Shown here in pieces: positions 34,770 through 42,124 of a DNA stretch of 64,000 nt. Below the pieces are notes generated by a model. That model had not been told where the DNA came from and ran no database searches. It saw nothing but the letters and a program-made list of their open reading frames with translations. Location: NCBI RefSeq assembly GCF_029840635.1, contig NZ_JAOCCU010000004.1:124001-188000 (forward strand). The letters are read 5' to 3'. This DNA comes from Mitsuaria sp. GD03876. GTDB lineage: Bacteria; Pseudomonadota; Gammaproteobacteria; Burkholderiales; Burkholderiaceae_C. Positions within the stretch are counted from its first letter, which is position 1, and the number at the start of each line of letters is the position of its first letter. The position numbers were made by a program, and so were the translations under genes.

Positions 34770-35266
34770 ACGCGCCGATCCCCCAGCCCCTCCACGAGCC
34801 CACCTTGAGCAGTCCCGTTCTCGTCCGTCCGATCGCCCCGTCCGACCTCGCCGCCTGGCGGCCGCTCTGGGACGGCTACAACGCCTTCTACGGCCGCGCC
34901 GGGGAGACCGCCCTGCCCGAGGCCGTCACGGCCTCGACCTGGGCGCGTTTCTTCGACGAGCGCGAACCGGTCCACGCCTTCGTCGCCGAGCTCGACGGGC
35001 GCCTCGTCGGGCTGACCCACTACCTGTTCCACCGCAGCACGACCCGCATCGAGGACACCTGCTACCTGCAGGACCTGTTCACCTCGGAGGACGTCCGCGG
35101 CCGCGGCGTCGGGCGCGCGCTGATCGCCGCCGTCACCGACGCGGTGAAGGCCCGCGGCGGCCACCGCCTCTACTGGCAGACGCACACGACCAACGCGCCC
35201 GGCCGCGCGCTGTACGACCGGGTCTCGGAACACAAGGGATTCATCATCTACGGCCAGGACTTCTGA
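34766..35266 (+). CDS. GNAT N-acetyltransferase
   Basis: This encodes 166 residues with the GNAT fold: PVLVRPIAPSDLAAWRPLW at the start, the acetyl-CoA loop DVRGRGVGRALIAAV (about 108-122) and the C-terminal NAPGRALYDRVSEHKGFIIY. GTG 34766 overlaps the hipA stop (GTGA) and is used here; TTG 34805 (LSSPVLVRPI) is an alternative that removes a non-conserved 13-residue lead. Acceptor substrate unknown. Coupling to hipA suggests one transcript. Confidence 0.82.
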   Translation: MNAPIPQPLHEPTLSSPVLVRPIAPSDLAAWRPLWDGYNAFYGRAGETALPEAVTASTWARFFDEREPVHAFVAELDGRLVGLTHYLFHRSTTRIEDTCYLQDLFTSEDVRGRGVGRALIAAVTDAVKARGGHRLYWQTHTTNAPGRALYDRVSEHKGFIIYGQDF

Positions 35267-35299
35267 CCGCGCGGCGCCGGCGTCGCGCCGGCACGGTCC

Positions 35300-36019
35300 T
35301 CAGACCACCCGCCGGCGCAGGTCCTGGCGCGCGCTCTCGGCCAGGTCGGCCCCGCGCACGCCGCCTTCCGGGAAGGACGCCGAGCCCATCTGCAGCCGCA
35401 CGTGCATCGTCGCGGCGTCCACGCCGTACGGGCCGTTGAGCCCCGCCGACAGCCGCTGCTGGACCAGCCGCGCCTCGCTCAGGCCGGCATCCAGCAGCAG
35501 CACCGCGAAGCTGGACTCGCCCACCTGCAGGACCATGTCGGTCCCGCGCACCCGGCTGCGCAGCCGGCGGCCCACCGCCTTCGTCAGCTCCATCCGGGCC
35601 TCGATCACCGCGGCCTGCGCGGCGGCGGCCGCATCGGCGGCCACGGCATCGGCCGCGCCGGGCGCCGCCAGCACGGTCGTCGGACCGGTCGCGGGCTCGG
35701 CCTCCAGCCACAGCACCGACAGCCGTCCGCCGTAGCGGCGGCATTGCGTCAGCTGGCGCGAAATCATGAGGCCGAACTCGGCCAGCGAATCCACCCGCGG
35801 CACCCACAGCGCCGGCGTCGGACGCGGGGGCTTGGCGCGTTGCGAGGTCCCTTCCTCCACGGCGGCGGCGGACGCGACGGTGGCGGGCGACGGGCTCATG
35901 CGCAACGGCTCCAGGCGGATGGACGGGGCACGCCCGCGCGCCGGTCTCGGCGCCTGCGCGGGGTGCGGATGCAGGAATTGGGGGTGAGGACACGACCCGC
36001 TGCTAGCAGCCCGATCCAT
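35300..36019 (-). CDS. Degenerate GGDEF-domain protein
   Basis: This encodes 239 residues. The C-terminal ~160 resemble a GGDEF fold (FGLMISRQLTQCRRYGGRLSVLWLE, GTDMVLQVGESSFAVLLLD, VRLQMGSASFPEGG), but the signature GGDEF reads GESSF, so cyclase activity is unlikely. An Ala-rich insert (about 128-150) breaks the domain. ATG 36019 is chosen because GGGAGG lies 5 nt upstream; ATG 35899, behind GGAG at 9 nt, would give a 199-residue protein without the His/Pro-rich lead. It is divergent from the ECF sigma gene. Confidence 0.65.
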   Translation of the reverse strand: MDRAASSGSCPHPQFLHPHPAQAPRPARGRAPSIRLEPLRMSPSPATVASAAAVEEGTSQRAKPPRPTPALWVPRVDSLAEFGLMISRQLTQCRRYGGRLSVLWLEAEPATGPTTVLAAPGAADAVAADAAAAAQAAVIEARMELTKAVGRRLRSRVRGTDMVLQVGESSFAVLLLDAGLSEARLVQQRLSAGLNGPYGVDAATMHVRLQMGSASFPEGGVRGADLAESARQDLRRRVV

Positions 36020-36202
36020 GCCGGCCTCCCTTGCCACACTGACCAAGCCGTGTCCTCATCTATCTAAAACGGATAACCGGCCGGCCTCCCGACATGCCGA
36101 TCGCAAAAATCTTCTAAGTGGAAACCCTTGGATTGATGTCCGCACCCACTGGTTTGTGTCATCGCTCGCCCGGGCTGGGAGAACAAGGTCACAACACGCC
36201 GC

Positions 36203-36208
36203 TAGAGT
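36203..36208 (+). promoter_or_regulatory. Putative -10 box for leaderless ECF sigma mRNA
   Basis: TAGAGT lies exactly 8 nt before the ATG at 36217. The region upstream (36055-36145) is unusually AT-rich for this DNA and probably holds divergent promoters. Confidence 0.4.
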
Positions 36209-36216
36209 TCCGCTCC

Positions 36217-36771
36217 ATGAAGGACATCACCCAGCTGCTGCAAGAAGCCGGTCAAGGCGACCGGGCCGCCGCCGACCAGGTGGTGGCGCAGCTGTACGGC
36301 GACCTTCAGCGCCTGGCCCGGCAGCGGATCCGGCAGGCCGGGGACCTGACGCTGCTGGACACCACCGCGCTGGTGCACGAGGCCTGGCTGCGGCTGGCCG
36401 GCGCCCAGGGCCAGAACTTCCCGGACCGGCGCCACTTCCTGGCCTACGCCGCGCGCACGATGCGCCATGTGGTCATCGACCTGGTGCGCGCGCGCCAGGC
36501 CGAGCGCCGCGGCGGCGACCAGCGCGACCTGACGCTCAACACCGCCGTGGTCGAGGGCACGCCTCAGTCCGACGAGCACATCCTGCGCGTGCACGAGGCG
36601 CTGGAGGAGCTCGCCACCATCGATCCGCGCCTGGCGCAGGTGGTCGAGATGCGCTACTTCGGCGGCCTGCTCGAGCAGGAAATCGCGGAAGCCCTCGGCG
36701 TCACCGAGCGCACGGTGCAACGGGACTGGCAGAAGGCGAGAATCCTGCTTTCGATGAGCCTCAAGGACTGA
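36217..36771 (+). CDS. ECF-type RNA polymerase sigma factor
   Basis: This encodes 184 residues. Region 2 is seen in LARQRIRQAGD, LLDTTALVHEAWLRLAG and FLAYAARTMRHVVIDLVRARQAERRGG. Region 4 has VVEMRYFGGLLEQEIAEALGVTERTVQRDWQKAR. This is the ECF subgroup usually encoded next to a Ser/Thr kinase rather than an anti-sigma factor; in Vibrio the kinase PknT phosphorylates and activates the sigma EcfP. A kinase gene follows here after 52 nt, so phosphorylation-dependent activation is likely (inference). An in-frame GTG at 36118 is rejected because the conserved sequence starts at MKDITQLLQ. Confidence 0.88.
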   Translation: MKDITQLLQEAGQGDRAAADQVVAQLYGDLQRLARQRIRQAGDLTLLDTTALVHEAWLRLAGAQGQNFPDRRHFLAYAARTMRHVVIDLVRARQAERRGGDQRDLTLNTAVVEGTPQSDEHILRVHEALEELATIDPRLAQVVEMRYFGGLLEQEIAEALGVTERTVQRDWQKARILLSMSLKD

Positions 36772-36823
36772 CCCCCGGGTCGGTGCCGCGGGGTCCGTCT
36801 CCACCGCCACAAGACGCCCACCG

Positions 36824-39538
36824 ATGGACGCACTCGACAAACAGCGCTGGATCGCGCTGAGTCCGCTGCTCGACGAACTGCTGGACCTGGAGGAGCCCGA
36901 TCGCGGCCGCCGCCTCGCGCAGATCCGCGCCGGCGACGCGGCCATGGCCGAGCACCTCGAGGCGCTGCTGGCGCGCGACGCGGTGCTCAACGAGGATCGC
37001 TTCCTGGAACAGCCCGCGGCCGAGGCGCTGCAGGGTCCGACGCCGTCGCCGGTGGCGGCGCTGGACCTGGCCGGCGAGACGCTCGGCCCCTACGTGCTGG
37101 AGCGCGAGCTCGGCCAGGGCGGCATGGGCGCGGTCTGGCTGGCGCGCCGCGCCGACGGCCGCTTCGAGGGCCAGGTGGCGGTCAAGTTCCTGAAGTCGGG
37201 GCTGTTCGGCAAGGGCGACAGCGGCCGCTTCGAGCGCGAGGGCCAGATCCTGGCCCGGCTGTCCGACCCGCACATCGCGCGGCTGCTGGACGCGGGCGTG
37301 CACCACGGCCACCAGCCCTACCTGGTGCTGGAGTACGTCGACGGGCTGCCGATCGACCGCTACTGCCAGGTCAACGGGCTGGACGTCGAGTCGCGGATCA
37401 AGCTCTTCCTGGACGTGCTGTCGGCGGTGGCGCACGCGCACCAGCGGCTGATCCTGCACCGCGACCTGAAGCCGAGCAACATCCTGGTCACGCACGACGG
37501 CCAGGTGAAGCTGCTGGACTTCGGCATCGCCAAGCTGCTCGACGACGCGACCCAGTCCGGCGCGGCGACCGAGTTGACGCAACGCGCCGGCAGCGCCTTC
37601 ACGCCGCAGTACGCGGCGCCGGAGCAGGTGCAGCAGGCCGACGTCACGACGGCCACCGACGTGTACGCGCTGGGCGTGCTGCTGTATCAGATGCTCGGCG
37701 GCCGGCATCCGACGGCGGACGACACGCAGACCCACCTCGACCGGCTGCGCGCCGTGGTGGACCTGGTGCCCAAGCGGCTGTCGGACGTGGCGCGGGACCA
37801 GCTGGACCCGGTGATCGCGCGCCAGGCCAAGCTGCTGCGCGGCGACCTGGACACGATCGTCGGCAAGGCGCTGAAGAAGAAGCCGTCGGAGCGGTATGCC
37901 AACGCCGAGTCGATGGCCGTCGACCTGCGGCACTGGCTGGCGCACGAGCCGATCACGGCGCGGCCGGACACGCGGCTGTACGTGCTGGGACGCTTCGTGC
38001 GGCGGCATCGCTGGAGCGTGGCGGCGAGCAGCGCGGCGGTGATGGTGCTGGTCGGGCTGACCGGAGTGAGCGTGCTGCAGGCGCGGCGCGCGGAACGGGC
38101 GGAACACCAGGCGCAGGAACGCCGGCAACAGGCGGACGACCTGCTGAGCTACATGCTCGGCGAGTTCGCCGACAAGCTGCGGCCGGTCGGGCGGCTGGAG
38201 CTGCTGGACAGCGTGGGCAGCAAGGCGCTGACCTACCTGGCGCAGGACCAGGACGCGACGCCGATGGAACGGCTGCAGCGCGCCAAGGCGCTGACGGTGA
38301 TCGGCGAGGTGCGGGTGTCCAAGCGCAACCTGAAGGAGGCGCTGGAGCCGCTGGAGGCGGCGCGCAAGCTGCTGGAGGGGGCTCCGCCGTCGGGCGAGCT
38401 CGTCGGCGAATGGCGCAAGGCGCAGGGCGCCGCCGCCTTCTGGGTCGGCCACGCCCATTACTACTCGCGCGAGCTCGACAAGGCGACCGAGGCCTGGCTC
38501 GCCTACCGCGATGCCGAGCAGGCCTGGGTCGATGCCCAGCCCAAGAACCGCGAGGCGCTGATCGAGCTCTCCTACGCCTACAACAGCCTGGGCACGGCCC
38601 GGCTCGACGGCGCCGACCTGCGTGGCGCGGCCGAATACTTCCGGCGCTCCATCGAGCTCAAGCGCGAGGGCCTGGCCCTGGGCGACCGGTCCGACAACGC
38701 GGCGCGGATGGACCTCGCGGACAGCCTGAGCTGGCTGGGCAGCGTGACGCTGTGGCAGGGCGACGCCCGGGCCGCGGAGGCGATGTTCTCGGAGGGCGCG
38801 ACGGTGATCTCGGCGGTGCGGGTCGGCGCGCCGAACGAAGGCGCATGGTCCTACCGCGAGGCGATCATGCGGCGCTGGCGCTCCGAGGCGCTGGCGCGCA
38901 TCGGCCGGCTGCCGGAGGCGGTGACGGAGGCGCGGACCTCGGTCGACATGCTGCGCAAGCTGCATGGGCAGGACGCTTCCAACGTCCAGTGGTGGGTCAA
39001 CCTGCTGCTGAGCGAGGCCGGCGCGCTCGACTTCGAATGGCCCCGGCTGAGCCCGGAAGGCCGCGTCGAGCAGGTCGCCGCGCTGCGGACCAAGATCGAG
39101 GAGCTCGCCCGCAGCCAGTCGGCGGGCGTCAAGTCGCGGCTCTCGGAGGTCTGGGCGCGTTGGGCCTGGGTGGCCGCGCGCACGCAGGCCGCCGCCGGTC
39201 ATCCGGCGCTGGCCGCGCAGACGCTGCGCAAGATGGCGGAGGACCAGGCGCAACTGGTGTCCGCGCGGGGCGCGGACCTGCGCTTCGCCTCGGTCTATGG
39301 GGACACCCGGCGCCGGATGATCGTGACGGCGCGGCAGCATGGCCTGCCGCTTCCGACCGATGCCTGCCGGGAGATCAATGACATCACCATGAAGATGCCC
39401 TCCGCAATTGGCGTTCATCTCCAGATCACGCAGGCCTGGGTTGAGGCCCAATCCTGCCTGGGGAGCGGAAATCGCGATGAGGTCCGGCGCGCAGCCGATT
39501 GGGCGGCCGCGCGTCAATCACACGAGTCGACTCCCTGA
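36824..39538 (+). CDS. Membrane Ser/Thr protein kinase with TPR-like C-terminus
   Basis: This encodes 904 residues. A short helical lead (1-80) precedes a complete Hanks-type kinase (about 88-375): LGQGGMGAVWLA, VAVKFLKSG, LHRDLKPSNILV near 212 and LLDFGIAKL near 232. One membrane helix follows (about 397-418), then a long helical region with TPR-like pairs (e.g. EALIELSYAYNSLGTARLDGADLRGAAEYFRRSIELKREG). The kinase lies in the cytoplasm and the TPR part in the periplasm by this topology. It is 52 nt downstream of an ECF sigma gene, its probable target, and 27 nt upstream of a small unknown gene. Confidence 0.9.
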   Translation: MDALDKQRWIALSPLLDELLDLEEPDRGRRLAQIRAGDAAMAEHLEALLARDAVLNEDRFLEQPAAEALQGPTPSPVAALDLAGETLGPYVLERELGQGGMGAVWLARRADGRFEGQVAVKFLKSGLFGKGDSGRFEREGQILARLSDPHIARLLDAGVHHGHQPYLVLEYVDGLPIDRYCQVNGLDVESRIKLFLDVLSAVAHAHQRLILHRDLKPSNILVTHDGQVKLLDFGIAKLLDDATQSGAATELTQRAGSAFTPQYAAPEQVQQADVTTATDVYALGVLLYQMLGGRHPTADDTQTHLDRLRAVVDLVPKRLSDVARDQLDPVIARQAKLLRGDLDTIVGKALKKKPSERYANAESMAVDLRHWLAHEPITARPDTRLYVLGRFVRRHRWSVAASSAAVMVLVGLTGVSVLQARRAERAEHQAQERRQQADDLLSYMLGEFADKLRPVGRLELLDSVGSKALTYLAQDQDATPMERLQRAKALTVIGEVRVSKRNLKEALEPLEAARKLLEGAPPSGELVGEWRKAQGAAAFWVGHAHYYSRELDKATEAWLAYRDAEQAWVDAQPKNREALIELSYAYNSLGTARLDGADLRGAAEYFRRSIELKREGLALGDRSDNAARMDLADSLSWLGSVTLWQGDARAAEAMFSEGATVISAVRVGAPNEGAWSYREAIMRRWRSEALARIGRLPEAVTEARTSVDMLRKLHGQDASNVQWWVNLLLSEAGALDFEWPRLSPEGRVEQVAALRTKIEELARSQSAGVKSRLSEVWARWAWVAARTQAAAGHPALAAQTLRKMAEDQAQLVSARGADLRFASVYGDTRRRMIVTARQHGLPLPTDACREINDITMKMPSAIGVHLQITQAWVEAQSCLGSGNRDEVRRAADWAAARQSHESTP

Positions 39539-39565
39539 CAACGAAACTGCTCAAGGAGAGACCCC

Positions 39566-39952
39566 ATGGCTTACACCATCTACGTGAACGGCTCCGTCAG
39601 CGAAGACGGGAACTTCGCCGACTGCACCTACTGGCAGAACGCCGACATGACCGGCCCGATCATCGGCCCCGAGCTGCGCATCCCGCAGAATGCCGGCGAG
39701 TGCGTCTTCACCCAGGTCGACGATCCGGACCTGCTGCTGATCGGCGCGACGTTCAAGACGATCGGCTCGGCGCCCGGCATGAACGCCAGCAACTTCGCGC
39801 CGGCCAACGACGAGAACTCGGTCAGCTTCTCGATGCCGGCCAACCCCATCACCAAGGGCGTCGTGCTGCTGTTCTCCACGCCCGGCACGGTGCAGAACCT
39901 GTACCCCAGCAGCGACCCGCAGGTCATCAACGACCAGCCGCCGACCTGCTGA
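39566..39952 (+). CDS. Small unknown protein behind the ECF-kinase pair
   Basis: This encodes 128 residues preceded by a strong AAGGAGAG, so it is surely translated and probably in the operon with the kinase. There is no signal peptide, membrane helix or basic region. It is rich in Asn, Asp, Pro and Thr with a beta-like pattern (IYVNGSVSEDGNFADC, TKGVVLLFSTPGTV) and three cysteines, the last being the C-terminal residue. I do not recognise the family. A kinase substrate or output protein is possible. Confidence 0.7.
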   Translation: MAYTIYVNGSVSEDGNFADCTYWQNADMTGPIIGPELRIPQNAGECVFTQVDDPDLLLIGATFKTIGSAPGMNASNFAPANDENSVSFSMPANPITKGVVLLFSTPGTVQNLYPSSDPQVINDQPPTC

Positions 39953-39956
39953 GCGC

Positions 39957-40604
39957 TCAGCGCCTGTCGGCGCCGGGCGCGAGGCTCGGGAGAGCCTCCT
40001 GCGCCATGACCCGTCCCAACCGGGACGGGTTCACCCGCTCCATCACGCGCGCGTCGAGCGCGTATTCCTTCTGCTGCGTGTAGGCCACCGCGCCGATCCG
40101 CACCTGGCTGCCCGCCGCCTGCGGTCCCAGCAGCCCCAGCACCGGATAGACGCGCAGCCGCGCGATCAGCAGGCCCTGTTGGTCGTCCGCGAAGATCGCC
40201 GTCTCCAGCACCTTCGCGCAGCCGCGACGCTGCACCTCGGCGAGCACGCCCTGGAGGTTCCTCGGCACGTCGGTCGCCGCCACCGGCAGCATCAGGTTCA
40301 CCACCGGCAGGCCCGCGGCCACCAGCGGCTCGCGCGCCGCGAGGTTGAAGGCGCCGTTGGCCTCGTCCCAGCGGCGGTTGGCGGCCGGCTCCGCGGGATC
40401 GAAGTTCCGCCCCTGGCCGAACAGCAGCACGCAGGGCTGGCCCGCCTTCGGGGCCGGGGCGGACGAGGGCATCGCGGCGGTCGGATCCATCTGCATCGTC
40501 GATTGCGCCATCGCGCGCGGCGCGATCGCCGTGCCGGCGAGGACGAGCAGCACGACTGCGAGCGCGCGCGAAGGGAATGCCTGACGGCAGTGCGGATTCG
40601 ACAT
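39957..40604 (-). CDS. Exported protein of unknown function
   Basis: This encodes 215 residues with a signal peptide (ALAVVLLVLAGTAIAPRAMA, cleaved near AMAQ). The mature part includes CVLLFGQGRNFDP, RWDEANGAFNLAAREPL, VPRNLQGVLAEVQRRGCAKVLETAIF and two cysteines that could form a disulfide. No enzymatic motif is recognised. ATG 40604 fits a CACAAT box exactly 8 nt upstream. It is divergent from a BamE-like lipoprotein through a symmetrical promoter, so the two are probably expressed together. Confidence 0.65.
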   Translation of the reverse strand: MSNPHCRQAFPSRALAVVLLVLAGTAIAPRAMAQSTMQMDPTAAMPSSAPAPKAGQPCVLLFGQGRNFDPAEPAANRRWDEANGAFNLAAREPLVAAGLPVVNLMLPVAATDVPRNLQGVLAEVQRRGCAKVLETAIFADDQQGLLIARLRVYPVLGLLGPQAAGSQVRIGAVAYTQQKEYALDARVMERVNPSRLGRVMAQEALPSLAPGADRR

Positions 40605-40612
40605 GGGGGCGG

Positions 40613-40641
40613 ATTGTGCGCCGCGACGCTCGCCGCACAAT
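40613..40641. promoter_or_regulatory. Symmetrical divergent promoter
   Basis: ATTGTGCG (40613-40620) and CGCACAAT (40634-40641) form an inverted repeat with a 13-nt spacer. Each arm contains a CACAAT -10-like box pointing outward, 8 nt before the minus-strand ATG (40604) on one side and upstream of the plus-strand gene (40669) on the other. The symmetry could also serve a dimeric regulator. Confidence 0.45.
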
Positions 40642-40668
40642 GGCCGGTCCGACTTCGTGGAGAGCGCG

Positions 40669-41193
40669 ATGCGCGAGTGGACGACCCTGGAGACCCTGTG
40701 CACGGCCACCGTCGCCGTGGTGGCGAGCGTGACGCTGGGCGGCTGCGCGACGCCGGCGCGCGACGAGCGCCTGCGGCCTGGCGCGACGACCGGCGCCGAG
40801 ATCCAGCAGTACTACGGCCCGCCGACGCGCGTCTGGCCCGAGGCCGATGGCGGCCACACGCTGGAGTATGCGACGCAGCCGTTCGGACGCACCTGCTACA
40901 TGGTGCGGCTGGACGCGCAGGACCGCTTCGTCCAGACGGTCGACGGCCTGTCGCCGGCCAGCCGCAACCGCATCGTGCCGGGCATGACGCCGGAGCAGGT
41001 GCTGCGCGTGCTGGGCCGGGAGCGCACGCGGGTGTTCTTCAAGCTCAGCGGCGAGGACGTCTGGGACTGGAACATCGAGCCGGAGATGAACGGCTACCTG
41101 CTGCGCTTCAACGTGCACTTCAAGGACGGCGTGGTGCTCCGCACCTCGCAGAGCGTGGTCTATCCGGACCGGCGGTTTTTCTGGGATGACTGA
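40669..41193 (+). CDS. BamE-like lipoprotein
   Basis: This encodes 174 residues. The start at MREWTTLETL gives a signal peptide with lipobox LGGC (Cys near 26). The mature part has two short repeats of the SmpA/BamE kind (LRPGATTGAEIQQYYGPPTRVWPEADGG and IVPGMTPEQVLRVLGRERTRVFF), each a helix after a 'G.t..ev...lG.P' turn. It is probably anchored in the outer membrane. It need not be the essential BamE itself; its divergent partner is a secreted unknown protein. Confidence 0.75.
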   Translation: MREWTTLETLCTATVAVVASVTLGGCATPARDERLRPGATTGAEIQQYYGPPTRVWPEADGGHTLEYATQPFGRTCYMVRLDAQDRFVQTVDGLSPASRNRIVPGMTPEQVLRVLGRERTRVFFKLSGEDVWDWNIEPEMNGYLLRFNVHFKDGVVLRTSQSVVYPDRRFFWDD

Positions 41194-41328
41194 GCTGTCG
41201 CGCGGTCCCGACATCGACACAGGTTCGAGTCGGTCACGATCTCAAACGAGTCATTGAACCGATCGCCCGTCCTGGCGAGGATTCCCGATCGCGACCCACC
41301 GCGTCGCGCATCGAAAGGAATCGATCGC

Positions 41329-41559
41329 ATGACTTCCATTGAAATCCAGTTGCCCGACGGCTTGGCACGAGAAGCGACCTTGGCTGGCTTGCTCGCCCCG
41401 GGGCGCATCGCCGCAATGCTGTGCCGGCAACTCCAGACCGAAGCGTTCCTTGCTTCCCTGCCAGAAATGAACGCGGCGTTCGAGCCGATGTCCACGCAAG
41501 AAATCCAGGCGGAAATCAATGCAGTCCGAGCAGAGCAACGCCGTTCGGCTCGTACTTGA
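41329..41559 (+). CDS. Antitoxin partner of a PIN toxin
   Basis: This encodes 76 residues: MTSIEIQLPDGLAREATLAGLLAPGRIAAMLCRQLQ at the start, then a helical C-terminus with QEIQAEINAVRAEQRR. This is the layout of small antitoxins that sit before PIN-domain toxins. AAGGA lies 9 nt before the ATG. The toxin gene begins inside it (41-base overlap). Confidence 0.7.
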   Translation: MTSIEIQLPDGLAREATLAGLLAPGRIAAMLCRQLQTEAFLASLPEMNAAFEPMSTQEIQAEINAVRAEQRRSART

Positions 41560-42031
41560 TACCAACACCGTCGTCTCGGCGTTGATCTACTCCGGCCCCG
41601 TCACCCAGTTGGTCAAGCTGGCGACGACCGGCTCCATCGCCGTGACGCTCGTCAGCAGCGTGCTGTTGCTCGCAGAGCTTCGCAGGGTCATCTCCAAGCG
41701 GAAGTTCTCCAAGAAGTTCGCAGAGATCGGCCGAACTGCAGACGACATCTTGGCGGAGTACGAACGAATGTCGACGTTGGTCCTTCCGACCCCCATTCCG
41801 CCAACCGTGTTGCACGACCCGCCCGACGACGTGGTGTTGGCGACCGCTTTCGCATGCCGCGCTCATTTGCTCGTCAGCGGCGACGCGGACCTCTTGCGAC
41901 TCGGGCGCTTCAGGTGCGTGCCGATCGTCACCGCAGCCGCGGCGATCTCCATGCTGGGCGGCCCCCCACTCCGCCGCAGGACACGCCACCGGCCTCCTCC
42001 CAAAGGGGGAACCCCACCGCCCCGGCTGTGA
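41519..42031 (+). CDS. PIN-domain toxin with unusual C-terminal tail
   Basis: This encodes 170 residues. PIN motifs are present: VLDTNTVVSALIY with the first Asp, LLLAELRRVI with the Glu, PPDDVVLATAFACRAHLLVSGDADLL with the further acidic residues. This is the COG1569-type 'putative toxin-antitoxin system toxin', a presumed RNase. Such proteins usually end at about 135-145 residues; here the last ~25 are Pro/Arg-rich (from GGPPLRRRTRHR) and look like read-through into non-coding DNA, so the original stop may have been lost. Confidence 0.8.
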   Translation: MQSEQSNAVRLVLDTNTVVSALIYSGPVTQLVKLATTGSIAVTLVSSVLLLAELRRVISKRKFSKKFAEIGRTADDILAEYERMSTLVLPTPIPPTVLHDPPDDVVLATAFACRAHLLVSGDADLLRLGRFRCVPIVTAAAAISMLGGPPLRRRTRHRPPPKGGTPPPRL

Positions 42032-42124
42032 CGGATTCAATACAGCCCGCACGCTGCCACGGGACTGACAAGCGCCGCGCTTCACCCACTCTTTACACTC
42101 GCGCCCCGAGAGGGAGAGAAGAGG

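Noticed and set aside
36118-36216. Extension of the ECF sigma gene to the GTG at 36118
   Set aside because: The extra 33 residues have no family match and would cover the AT-rich promoter region and the TAGAGT box.
36761-39517. A 918-codon minus-strand frame across the Ser/Thr kinase
   Set aside because: Same shadow effect; the plus strand has a full kinase with all catalytic motifs.
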